From contig WMCF01000055.1 of assembly GCA_009792885.1 (NCBI GenBank), positions 5,047,443 to 5,111,442 of the forward strand: a stretch of DNA of 64,000 nt. Direction: 5' to 3'. Shown here piece after piece: positions 21,647 to 34,435 of the stretch. Below the pieces are notes generated by a model. It was given only the letters and a program-made list of their open reading frames with translations, was not told the origin of the DNA and did no database searches. Positions within the stretch are counted from its first letter, which is position 1, and the number at the start of each line of letters is the position of its first letter. The translations under genes and the position numbers were made by a program. This DNA is from Eremophila alpestris peregrina (taxonomy: Eukaryota; Chordata; Aves; Passeriformes; Alaudidae).

Positions 21647-22639
21647 AGCTCTTGCCTCACAGGTAATTCCTGTGACAGCCTCAGCTTCTTAAATGTTCCA
21701 TTACTTTTGCTTGCACCATGAAAGACCACGGGCATGGTCTTTCATGCTTCCTTCAGCCAGGCAGGGAATCACAGGCTTCTCCCCCAGGACTGGCCTCTCT
21801 GCAATTACCTGTGCTATTAAATCCCCATGTACACCAAGAGCCCTCCCAGGTCAGCACAACTGTTCCACGGTGGAGCCCATCTCTGACACCACACGTGCTC
21901 TTCCCACAGGCAGTGGCTTCCCTGACATCCTCTGCCTGGCCATCTGCAGCACAGCTCAGCTGTGAGCCTTTTCCTTCTACTCTCACCTCCCCAGGAAGTC
22001 GTTCTGCTCTGGCTGCATTCTGGACTGAGCCTTATCCACCTTCTGTTTCTGCGCTGGGTTTGTCTCTGTTCTGGTTAGCTGGTCGGCCTCAACCAACAAA
22101 TGTCTGCACATTATAAGAGATTTCCCCAATTTCCTACTTTTTGTGGTTTAACGCTTGCTGTACCACATACACTCTAACACACTTCTGGCAGAAGCTATGT
22201 GAACCCCATAACCTCCCATCCTCAGACACTAGAACTGGGTGGCTTTAAGATCAGAAGCCAAATCAAGAGACAGAGATGCAATGCTTATCCCGCCTCTCCA
22301 AACATTACACCTTCCTTCAAATTCGTGAGTAATCCCACTGGATCAACTCCAGTGCTTAAAAGTTAAGCCTATTAAGTGTTTATGGAGCAATGGTCTGCAC
22401 ACAGAGGAGCCAGAAGAAAAAGAAAAGGGGAGAGCAGGGCGTTGCTCTGGCAGGGGGCCATGGTGGCAAGAAACACCTCCCTGCTCTCCTTCCCCTCAGG
22501 GTCACCTTCTCCTCTGACTACTCCCGACAGCCCCAACACCAAGCTCCCCTCAGCGTTCGGCGCTGTCACTGACAGCAGCGATGTGAGTGCAGTAACGGTG
22601 AGGCGAGATGAAGCGGGGAGGGGGGCGGGAAGCGCTTAA

Positions 22640-23560
22640 AAAACTTGTCAAAACAAAAGCCTGGATTAATTTTTAATGCCAGGTTGGGCTTTGCAGTCGC
22701 AGTGTTGGGAACTATATTTTGTTTTGTTTTCAAGATGCTTCTTGCAAAACTCATTGTGTTCATCATCATTATTTTCAGACAATGATATGGGAGACAGCAG
22801 TTATCCCTGCTCCTACAAGGAGGGCTCTAGGAAAGCACTCATGCACGTGGTTTCCTTTGCTCTCCAAGGATTTCAAGCATGTACTTAGATTTAAGCCGGA
22901 GTTTTTGTAACAGGGAGCATCTCTCAAAAACAGGACTTCAAAACCTGCACATCCACGGAGCTTTGGCTCCTGACTCTGCTTCAAGCACTGGAAAACCTCC
23001 TGCCTTGGCCACACAAAGCTGCGTCCCACCCTTTGATGCATTTCTCGGCACGTGCACATTCTAATTCCCGACACCATCCTTTCTTCCCCTTTTCATAGCT
23101 GGCTTTTCTCTGGGCATAATGCATTATGCTTTCCTGTATGTACTGCTCCATACTGCGTGCACAATGTTTTGCATGATCTAATATTCTTTGTTCAAAACTG
23201 CAAGAAAATCTAAATAAAGACTATAGTGTGTCGCATCAGTATAGGCATCAGCTAACGTTTTCCACGGCATATGGTACTTCAGAAGCCATATGTACCACTG
23301 TTTAGTGATTCTGGCAAAGAGGCACAGAATGGTGAAATCCAACTGCCAGGATTTCTGAAAACAAATATGTAAATGCTTCAGTGCTTTTGTTATTCATAAC
23401 ATACCTCTAACACAGCACATACAATATGCTGTTCATTCTGTAACGAGTATACTACTAAACTGTATTTGCTTCCATTCTCCTTTTAAAATATTTTTTCCTT
23501 CTGTATATGATTCCACCATCCTTTCTATCAAAATCAATCTAAATTGCAATTCAGAAAAGG
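22640..23560. other. AT-rich block with a 16-bp palindrome; possible regulatory element
   Basis: Non-repetitive AT-rich sequence includes the perfect palindrome GCATAATGCATTATGC at 23114-23129 (POU/homeodomain-like) and several CATATG and TAAT cores. There is no coding signal. The regulatory role is speculative. Confidence 0.3.
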
Positions 23561-26500
23561 CATTTTATCTATTTTAAAGCATACACTGTGGGGAAGATTA
23601 TGTACCTATGCAAGGGTCTCATATCAGAACAAAGACAGACGATATCGCTGCAACCTGACTAGTGGAATCACAGCAAGGAAGGGAAGTGCACTTAAGCAGA
23701 TCAGTTGCACGGAGCAGAGCTTGTTCAGCCAGGAATAACCTCCCAGGGAACACGGGTGAGTTGGCCCTGCTCACGGGCTACTGCAAAGTAAGCAGGCAGA
23801 CAAAGCTTTTGTGAAGCCCTCAGAAACAATAGCTGGGAAGGAAAAAGAGGATTCCAGATATGTGGTCTAAGGTGGATGGCAGCTGCCTAACTCTGACCTG
23901 GGCTGGGATCGGTCCTGGTGAGCCAAGGCTTGGCCAGCAGCCATGGACAAAGGGGACGGTCCGTGGCTGGTGGCTTGTTCCCAGAAGGGTTGGTAGCACC
24001 AACACTGAGGCTTCGGGGCAGTGCACAGTGCTGACGTGGAGCACTTCTGCATCACTAAAGGCTTCAGACCCCATCAGTCAAGGCAGAAGCCCTCCTTCCA
24101 GAGCCAGCACCAGCAGGTAAACAGGAATCAGCATCCAATTCCATTAACCACCTCTGACAGTGCTACTCCGGGTGCTCCTCTCATCCGCAGAGAGCTTGTC
24201 ATCTCTGCCTCAGATCTTGCTGTGCTGAAGGATTCCAAAATGTTGCTGCTTAGCATTAAGCCTCCTCATTCACAACAAACATTTTAACATTACTGTTGCC
24301 ACCATTGTCTCTGTCTTTTGGTTTATCAGTGTCCACCAAGACTGAAATCGCGTGAGTGACCAAGCCCATTCACAGGTCACTCTGCAGCTTGCTCCTGCCT
24401 TGGAAGCAGGACTCCTGTACATCCAGTCAGCACTCAGCATCCTGCAGTTCCCAGCAACACCAGGGGACCAGGCAAACCTTAGGAGGAAGGCACAGATACC
24501 AGTGCCTCCGAGAAACACATGGGTTTTCCAGTCTATTGTTTAACTAATGTTAAAAACAACAACTCGCCCATGACTCCCTGCACACAGTCTCAGAAAAAAA
24601 TACTGTAACCCTAGAGGGTCCTGAAAAAATTCAGCCATCTCCAGACATGACAGTGTTATTCAAGACACACAGATGCCTCTTTCCCAAGAGATCGAGGACT
24701 GCTGCTCCTTTCTTTGCCAGTCTTGCACTGCAGCATCCCATTTCAGTGAGCACAATCTCCCTCACCAGAATTTTGTGCCCACCAGTACCACTTCTGCTTG
24801 ACTCCCCTAGCACATCAGACCTGCTCATTACCTCCCATCTCCTGCCAGCCCCCAATACATTATCGTGAGCTGCAAACCATCTGGATGCTCAAGCAATTCC
24901 TTTTTGGTAGGTTTTTTGCCCTGCAACATAAACTGGGATTCCACTTTTCTCCTCTCAAGTTACAGAGATACTTTGTTCTAAAGCATAAGCCAATCCTCTG
25001 CATGCAGCCAGGCCTTTCACCTCTAAACACTGATTTTTTTCTATTCTGTCATAGAAGAAATCCTTAAAATAAGCCTTTATGTTTTCCTACTTTTGTAGGT
25101 CCTTCAGCCAGCATCTGGGTTTTTGCTATTCTGTTCTAGCCAGCAGGTGATAAAAAATTGCCATAAGAAATGCTGGCTTTGAGCATAAGTGCCTGGATTA
25201 GAAAAAGAGACAATTAGAAAGTTCAAAGTGGTAAAAAACTCTAAGAAGCCAAAAATAAAAGAACAAACAAACATGCAATCTGGCTATCAAAAAAAAAGCC
25301 ACGTTTTTCCCTTGCTGCAGTAAAAATCAGCATTGTCAAAATTACAAAGTATTTTGAAAGACAGGAAGTCATGGGGAGAGGGAAAAACAGTCCCACAGGG
25401 TCAAAAAGGGGAAGCCTGGGAAAAGCCACCTGAAGGAGCTGACAAAGGAGGGGACAGGGAAAAGCAAGCACCTCACACTGTGCTGCCAGGATACTGTAGT
25501 AATCCTGCAGCTGCTGGGTGAGACAAACTACCCTGAGTGAAGGGAGCCTAAAAAAAGAGCCTGCTGATTGAGCTGGTTCATGTGCACCCGCATTTACGGC
25601 AGAGCAAAGGTCAGTCTTGTATTACTTCTTGTGAATCCCTCTTGAACGAGCAGGCTGGGGATTTGATGAGCTCAGGACAAAGATTTATCGACATGCTAGG
25701 GGTTGCTGGTCCTAACTCTTAACCTGCTGGCAGAGGTTGGGGCTTTTCATTAATGGAGGGGCTATGCATGGAATACTTGCAGGCTTCAGCTAAGAGTAAA
25801 TGTGATCTCAGACCATGCAATTTGCCACTGTCTAAGAGACACCAGATCATTTTCTTTTAGCACAGAAGTAAGCAATCCCCTGGAATCCTCTGAGCAGCTG
25901 AGAGCACAGAGGGGATAGTGAAGGGAAAGCTGGAAGGGGTCTCATGGTACATTGTTCATCATATCTGTGAGCTCCAGATCAGCAGAGAAAACCCAACCGC
26001 CCCTCCAAGCTGTACTCCTGTCCTCTGGTGGCACCCCCTTCCTGGAGCCAGTCAAGCACCCACTGTCACTGTCAGGACAGGCTCCTCTCCAGGGCTATTC
26101 ACAGCTCCCATTGGCAGTCTCCCTGGGCCACCACAAAATCTGGCCACATTTTATGTGGGATATAACCCCATGGATAGGCTTGCTCCCTCTCCTAAATCCC
26201 CTGTCTTGATTGCACAAGCAACTATGGTTTCAGGAGAAAAGAATAGCCTGAGCAACTGGGTATTTACAACACATCCTTCTGCCTTTCCTATAATTTGTTT
26301 TCACGGAGGCCCACGTCCCTCCACCTGGATTGCATCACCTCTGACTTTCTGTACAGAACCTGCTGGGTTATTTTCCCCCTGTTCTTCCTGGGGTGTTTCT
26401 ATGAACCCTGCTGAATCTATCAGACTTCATTTTACAAGATCCAGCACCATTTTGAAACTCTTGAGCTTTCCCCAGCAATTAAAAAAAAAAAAAAATAACC

Positions 26501-29500
26501 CCAAAACATAGACTGTGGGGTTTTACACTTGGTATTCTTGCACACTTCACACTTGTTCCCACCTTTCTCTTTTCCTGTTGCAACCTGAATACCCCATGGT
26601 GCTGGCTGAGGGGCAGTAAATTAACTCCCTCCTTTGGCAAAGCTCTCAGCTGCCCTCTGCTTCCCTCTTTGTTCAGTTGAGAGATGCAAAGATTTCTCAC
26701 CCAAGAGACACCATCCCAAGGAGCTTCCCAGCCCCTTTGGGACACACACAACCAAGTCCCTTCAAGCACCTGGGCTGCAGCAGGCACAGCTGCAAGAGCC
26801 AGGCAAGGACTAGAAGAGGGATTCCTAATACACACTCCTGCAGAGTGAGTGAATAATTTCTCTCCTGCAGTTAGTGCCAGCACTTGCTCTTTGCCAATTG
26901 GTAGAGGATACTTTTCTGAGGAACGCTGAACATTCACCTTTCTCCCATCCCAAGGGGAAACCACAGAGGCTGGGGGAGTCTTCCCAGGCAGCCGGGCATC
27001 TGAAGGAGCTGTAGGCTTGGGGAAAGAGGAGGAACCCAGCACAGAAGCCAGGTTTTACTGCACAAACTTCTTTTAGCAGAAGGAGAGCAGGGAGCACATC
27101 TCTCCCTCACCTGAGAGTTCCCATGGGAACACAGAAGGGCGGTGTAACAGCAAATTTTGGAACAGGCATGTCTGTGAACAACTTCTGATATAATATTTGA
27201 GTCCTCAGATGTTCAGCCACTTGCACATACTGTGTGAGAGCCTGATTTGCATGGGATTTGTATTTGTTGGTATTCACATTCGTAGGGGAACGCATACATT
27301 AGATTAATGTCATCACAGTTTATGGAGATCATCTGTGCCACAGCACCAGCTCAGGGCTCTGACTGCATTCTGTGCCCTATGGCACATGGCAGCCCCTCCT
27401 GCCCTGCCAGGGCCACTGAGAGTCAGGGTGGCTGTGCCAGGCTGAGCCCTGAGGTGGTCCTGCCGGGCTTTCCTCTTTTTAACACAAAAGTTTAAAGATC
27501 ATTTGGAGTAGTGGTCTAAAATTGCTTAGCCCACATTCCAAAGGTAAAATTAATCCAACTATTTGGACTTAATATCTTATATTTACTTGTATGAACTTAT
27601 AGCAGACTCCACACCCTCATTTTTAGTGCCTACATAAGGACATTCAGCTGTCAAACAGACCAATTAGGTGGTTCCTTTTTGTCTTGCAAGAGCATCCCTC
27701 TCTCAGGAAAATGGGATGGTTATAATTCCCTCCCTGTTTGCCATGACACCTGGGTGCTCTCATCTGCTAGACAGCTGGAAGCTGTCACTAGGGATGCTGT
27801 TCTCATGGAAGCGTTACTGAGCTCAGTCAGACACTCTTTGTAAAGCAGATGGAATACCTCAGAAGAACAGCACTGCAGCAACAAAAGCTCATTTTCGGCT
27901 AGGGGATTTCTGTTATTGGGCAATGTTTCCATCAGGTGACTTCACACCCCAGTGAGCCCACATGCCAGCAGAGTCCAATGATGTTCTGTTAAACTACTCC
28001 CACTACCAAGGCCCTGCAGTTTCACTTCCCAAGGCTGCCCACCAGCCCCCTTTCCATCTCTGCACTTCCAAATCACACAGGAGCAATAGCAATGAGGGCT
28101 CAACCCCTCACTGTGGCCCTGCTGCTCAGGATTTCTGTCAGAGCAGGATTTCTGCTCTGTCCCCACAGAGCTGTGCACGCATGAGCCTCTCATCCTGGCA
28201 GCCACATCCGAGTCACTCCTCATGAACAGCATCTGCAGAATCTGTCTCAATCTTGATGGTGCAACCCTGAGGAAGTGGGTGGCACAAACAAAGAGTGCAC
28301 ATCTCCAAATTTGGTGATGATTTCACGCTTACCCCAGTAACAGGCCAAGTAACACCTTTTGGCCACCCTTAAAAGCCTTTTTCCCTGCAGCACATGCCAC
28401 CAGCCCATGCTCCAGCTACCTGCACAATTCAGCTGCTTCCATTGCTCCCTACCCAGGCACAGCTCTCCCACCTCATAGCACAGCTCTCCATCCCACACCA
28501 TTTGACACTGTGGTATGCATAGCTCACCCAAGAGAAGGGCATGCCTGCTCCAACTTGGGTTAGCAGACATAAATTTCAATTTATGACTCTTGCAAGCAAA
28601 GTCTTGGAAAGGCCTTTCAATATTTGAGTGCTTCAGTCTTATTCTCCAAACGATTTATACACTAAGAAACCTGGATAGAAACCTCCAAGTGATAATCAAA
28701 TCCCTTAGATATCTCAGAAAATGTTGCCCCCATATGATCTAGTACCCTCATGACAAACAGCTATTTTTCTTTGTGATGGTTCCTACTTCCCACCAACATC
28801 TGTCATTGTGATTATGATCTCTAATGAGCTTCTAAATTATATCACAGCATTCTGCCTTGATGAGCTACATTCAGTAACTTTAATTCTGCAAGACATGAAA
28901 CACTGCCTACAAGATGCTGAATGAAAATTCCCTCAGCGCAACAGCTGAAAAACTGGATTGGAGGGTTTTTTTGCTTGTTTTCCTTGAGGGTTTTTTTGGG
29001 TGGGTGGGGGGGTGGTGTTTAGCATTCAGTTTGGTGTTGCTTGTTATGCATCTTATTCCAGGATGCCTAGGAACTTTACAAATGAGGCACAGAAAGTTGA
29101 GCCTTCCTATTGCACACCCCTAAAATCTCCACCCAAAGATGGGAACTCTCTCACCACACAGCAGCAGAAATGGCACATTATTTCTGTAAGGCACGACAGG
29201 GGGAAGAACCTAAGCCAAGGCCCCAGAGACAATTGCGATTATTTTTATGTTGGCTTCCAGTTACAGGTGAGGGTTAGTTTGGCTGATGTACCCAGACCTT
29301 TGGCATGCTGTACAGACTCAGTTTCCCTGTGCTGCCTGGATGCAGCATCATGCTCCACACCTCCCCCCACGCACTCCTTTCCACCAGTGATCACACTAGG
29401 AGACTCCAGTATAAGTGAAACTGGAAAAGTGAATATTAACCCCCAAGGTTTGCTGCCCTGGCTGCAAGGAACTAGTGGCCACTCCGCCTTGCTAACACAT

Positions 29501-31414
29501 GTGCACACTGCCTAGGAATCTCCAGGGGACTTGGATCTCTCAGATCCATGCTCCTATTGATTCCTCAGACAACACCAGTCCCCCTTGGCGTTCTCACTCA
29601 AACATGTTACTAACGTGCACATGCAGTGTCACACCTTACACTAATGTCACCTGCTTATCTGGGGTACACATGTGTGTATGATGCCTTTGAAGACAAGGAC
29701 AGAGCAGGCTGATGATGTTTGTGTGTACAAACAGTTCCCCTGAGGCAGCAAGGTACTGACTCTCTGCTGGTGACTCAGCTGCACCTTTCCCTGCTGCTCA
29801 TCCAGGATCTGTGACGTAGCTCATGAGGGTTTGATTTACAGGACAGGGTTTATGGGGGTTATTCCTTACTTCCTGCAGATAAGGACAGACAGCGGTGATG
29901 AACAGTTGCCATGTTGCTAGCTCAGAGTAGCTGTGCTCCCTCTGTAACTCCTACTTGTGGCCAACCTTGCACTTGGTGCTTGCAAAGCAGCTCCAAAACT
30001 AATGGGACAAAACATGCTGAGCACAGAAAACTTAGGGGTGCACATGGTTCACTTCTCCCAGCCAGACTGTGGAGAACCGACTGCCATTTCCCATGCTTCC
30101 AGCCTGAGCAAGCACTCGGGTGGCAGCCAGGTAACAGAGAAAGTGCTGAGAACACAGGCTGAGATTGCAATACAGTCCTGAAGGGGAAAAACATTGCTGG
30201 CACACTGATCCTCGCTGATGAGTTCCCAAGTAAACTTTATTTCTAAGGGCATAACTCTAATTGCAGAGCACTAGACTGGTTCCAAACAAACCAACCATGT
30301 CTACCTGGAACATCTGTCCACTCACTGCAGCTAACACCATCTCCCATTTCTTTTGCTCTCTGTGCACCCAGTACCTTTCCAAGCCCACAGTGACTGGCTC
30401 ATTCTCCTAAGTGCAGCTGGTTGCAACGGTTCTTGTGAAGGCAGGAGCACAAAATCCTGGAACAGAAAGCAAAACAAGTAAATGCTCCTGAGTAGAGGAA
30501 GAGGGAGAGCACAGGACAGGCAGGGAGCTGCTGAGGAGCTTATGTACCATGGCTTGTCTGTGCCACAAGGTGAGCTGCCCAGGTGAATGCACACCGACTC
30601 ATCACCTTCTCCGACCCATGAAATGAGTTTTCCAAGGAACTAAACCACGCCTTTGCATATCCTCAGCAGGGACTGAAGGCCCTTGCTGCTCAACATGCTT
30701 CATTACAGCATCTTGGGCTGTATTTTGGGCTATGGTGCCATGGTACCATTGTACCATGAGCCTTTTTTTTTTTTTTAATTAGCTTTGCTAAGCAAAACAT
30801 TTCCTTTAAAAGACCTTCTAACAGATACAAGAATTCAATATGAACATGTAAATATGCCCCATGAGGGATGACAGTTTAGTACCCCAGCTCTCTTCCTGTG
30901 GTTCCATGTGGCAACTCTGACTGCTCCCCCAAAAAAAAGCCAAGCACACCACCTTCTACACCTCACTAAGCTGATTCATGAAAACATACTAAGTGCTTGC
31001 TAAGCTGCTTCACCAGCTTGTCCCTGGGGGAAAGGACATGACCCTTCCTGCCCTTGTAGCATTTCTTGCTCTGCCAGCAGCACTGCAGAAAATAAAGCTC
31101 GCAATCCAGTCAACACTGCTCCACCTCTACCCATCTTAACTGCCCAGACACAGGAAGAAGAAAAAAGGACAAAACCTTGGATGACAGGCAACAGGACATG
31201 AGTGTATATAAGTTAAACTTTTTATATATGAAGAAATTGAGGAAAAGGTAATTCAGAGTCACACAGATGCAAACACCAGTCAGGTAAGACACATCCCAGC
31301 TGCTTCACTCCTGTCTTAAGGCCAGCAGAGTCACACTGATGATCAGGACCTCTTGTCATCCAGGCAGCCAGGGGAGCAGCTCACACAAACAGGGCAAGGC
31401 TGATATAGGCCAAG

Positions 31415-31453
31415 TCACTGGTGAATAACCATTTGGCTGGTGAATAACCAGGC
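31415..31453 (+). repeat. Short direct repeat
   Basis: CTGGTGAATAACCA occurs twice with a 21-bp period. Confidence 0.7.
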
Positions 31454-31818
31454 AGGGCCATGAGTCAGCCGGCAAACACTCCCACATGCATCCTTCCTGC
31501 CCTGCAGTCTGATAGCAGCAGGACCAGGAGCTGACTGTAATAAAAATCCCATCCTACCTTCTGAATGTGGTGTTTCCCCAAGCACATCCTCTGAACGGTC
31601 TAGTCAGAGTTTGGAATACAAATTTTCACTAACCTGAAATTACACAGGGCAGTGGAACAGTGTTGTTCCCTGCCAAGTGCCGGGGCTGTAGGCAAGAAGG
31701 AAAATCACCCAATCAGGTTGGAAAGTACCTCGGATTGTTTTACCTCCTGCTCAAAGCATGGCCAACATCAAGACCAGATCAAAAATCTAGTCAGGCCTAA
31801 AAACCCCAAAGTGAGCTG

Positions 31819-31966
31819 ACCCTAAATTAGCTTGGTTCTTGAGAGCCTGGTGCTTAAAATGCCAGGGTTGTGAGTTCCATCCCCATATGGGCCATTTACT
31901 CAAAAACTGGACTCAGTGATCCTCATGGGTCCCTTACAACTCAGAATATTCTGTGATTGTGATCTC
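31819..31966 (+). mobile_element. tRNA-Ile-derived SINE with CR1-type 3' tail (TguSINE1-like)
   Basis: The first about 75 bp align by eye with tRNA-Ile: TTAGC near the A box, then GCCTGGTGCT, ATGCCAGGGTTGTGAGTTCC (B-box region) and CCCCATATGGGCCA at the acceptor end. The rest is the CR1 LINE 3' end: CTGGACTCAGTGATCCTC, GGGTCCCTTACAACTCAGAA, then TTCTGTGATTGTGAT. This chimaeric structure is the SINE type known from passerine birds and mobilised by CR1. The element has several A/B-box substitutions, so it is an old, inactive copy. Confidence 0.78.
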
Positions 31967-34414
31967 AACCATGCCATTCTGGCTGTCCTGCCCCAGTGCC
32001 CAACTCTAGCTGTGTGGTGACAAAGTTCCCCTACACCCTGCTGCATGCCTCTCCCAGCCTCAGGCACACAGCCAGCCTGCCCCTGATGAGCTTTGCACCC
32101 ACAGAGGGCAATCCTTTTCGGAGTGATCCCAGATCCATCCACTCTGGTGTCCACATGGCATCCTGGACCAGCAGGGACAGTTGGAAGTTCTGCTCTTCTC
32201 ACACTGGCCATCCCACAAGGACCTGCTCATGCACTCCTTGGAGCTATCTGACCCCTCCCAAGGACTCTAGTCCTCCCCACACTGCATGCCCATCACCTAG
32301 AGCCTCACTCCACTGTGCTCCTTCCCTCACTTGCAACAAAAAGCAGGGTCAGAACCCTTCTCCAGCTTCCAGGTGGCACAAGCTGCCACCTAGCCCCATT
32401 GTGGAACCTCCATCCCCTTTCCTGGCAGCACCACCTCCAGCCAGCCCTTCTACCCTGGCTCTTATCTGCAGGCAGGTCATTGCAGAAGCTCCATCAAAAG
32501 TCTGCCATCTCTCCACCTGCCCCTCTTGGTGGTACACAGCCCCAAACCCTTCTTCTCCAGCTCTTTCCTCCATCAGGCTCCCACAGGCCAGAGCCCAGTC
32601 GCACCTGTGCCAGCACCCCACCTTCCTCAGGACAGCAGCTATTCCACCATGTATAGGAAGAAGCAGGTACCATCCTTGCATCCCTGATGTCCTAGGAGCA
32701 GTATCTCCACCTCTGCAAACCTCCACACCACCTCTGTGACAAATGCCCAAGCACCATCCTCTCCCAGCAGCAGCAGCAAACCCAGGTGATCCCCAGGCTT
32801 GGGAATCCCAGAGATGGGAGCTGCTGTCACAATAATCAGAATTCCACAATCACGGAACAATAGACATTTCCTGGGGCTCAGGAGCAATCAGGAGCAGTGA
32901 CCCCACCCATGCAAAGCAGGATCTATGCAAAAAGACAAATGTATTTTCCACAATGAGCCCCTGGGGAAAAGAAGGGAAGAAAAAAAAAGAATAAAAATTC
33001 TAAACCCCAAGAAGCTTCCTCAAAACGTCCAACAAGAAAAAAGCTAAAAAAAAAAACCAACCCACAATGCCATCCAAAAAGTGTTTCCCAAACCTATAAA
33101 AGCCTCTGTTTAAATACATAAATGAAATAAGATTGCTCTGCTGGCAATCTTCAAAACTGGGGAACTCCTCAAATTATGAGAGGGAAACAAAAAGAGGGGG
33201 AAAAAGGGAAAGAAATAAACCCAAACAAACCGGCAAAAACCATGGAAAAGAACAGGGAAAAGTTGAAAAAAACACCAGCAGCAAGGGAATACCAGCGAGG
33301 GAATCTCCCTGGTGAAAAAACAAAGGGAAGTGTTTTTTTCCTCCAATTCCAAAATTCATCCCCCCAGCAAGTGAACAGCCTCTCTTAAGTGCTGATCTCT
33401 GCTGAGTGCTTACACCTGTCTTGGAATGTTACCCCCAGCACACAGCTCCTTGCCAGCAGGCACAATAACCTGCAAGAAGTAAAGCAAGCCAAGCAACTGA
33501 TCCAAATCCCAGTGAGTTGCCTGAATTTTGTTTGTTCCCAGTTGGATTTTGTATGTTCAGAGGACGGACCAGGTGTTTACGCACACAGAGCACACGGCTC
33601 TTCGTGACTGTCACTCACCCCAGCCTTGCAGCCGGAAGAACCTGGCACAGATGATTTCATGAAACCAAATTAGGGGTCATACACAAGAAAGGACATTGCC
33701 ACAGCTCTGGCGTAATTAGGGCCCATCATCATCAAGGACAGGAAATTGGCACATCTGCTTTCTGGGCTGCTGATCCAACAGTGGCTCAGGCACGATGGCC
33801 CTGCATAAATATTGCCCTGATTGCCCCCAAACAGTGGTACAAGCAGTTGTTTTATCACTCAGCCTCCCAGTTGCTCTTTACTCTTTCTCTCCTAGGCCTG
33901 GGAGGACAGAATTTACACAATGCTCTCTCACTCTCTTTTGCAGCACTGAAGGGGCCAGGCCAGATGGATAAATGTCAGCTCCTTTTCCTCCACTGTGACC
34001 CCCAAACTGAACACAAGTGACGTTTCTGTTTAGGTGCACCCTCGGAAGGTTCGAACCTGTTCCCCTGGGGTCAATGATAAAACTGTCACAAACTGGATGA
34101 CCCTGGATCACTACCTGTGCTTTTCAAAAAATTATTTTTCTCCATATACTACTGAGAATTGTGTCATCCTTTCCCTGGGTTGCACTGCTCTGCAGGGTGA
34201 GTTCCTGACTGCTCCATTCTTCTGTCTCCTCTGGCAGGGCCGTTGTTTCCCAAGAATACCAAAAAGGGTCACTACAACTCTAGAGTTGTGCTAAACTCCC
34301 AGCCCTGGTGATCCCTGGTTGTTGCTCAGAGCCAGCAGCAGTTCCTGGGTCAGAGTGGGATTTCCATGTTTTCTGTCCTGCTTTACTTTTTGCTCTCCCA
34401 GGCCAAGAGTGTGG

Positions 34415-34435
34415 CTTTTTTTTTTTTTTTTTTTG
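34415..34435 (+). repeat. Poly(T) run
   Basis: A T homopolymer of about 18 nt followed by GTTTGGTTTGG-type sequence. No element is recognised next to it. Confidence 0.7.

Noticed and set aside
26479..27042. 187-codon minus-strand open frame
   Set aside because: Its C-terminus is encoded by a poly(A) run; no domain, so chance.
31996..32739. 247-codon plus-strand open frame next to the SINE
   Set aside because: Ser/Pro/His-rich translation of C-rich DNA with no domain or splice context.
32830..32870. Possible reverse CR1 tail (AATCACGGAAC-like sequence)
   Set aside because: The match to the CR1 3' end is too short and degraded to support.
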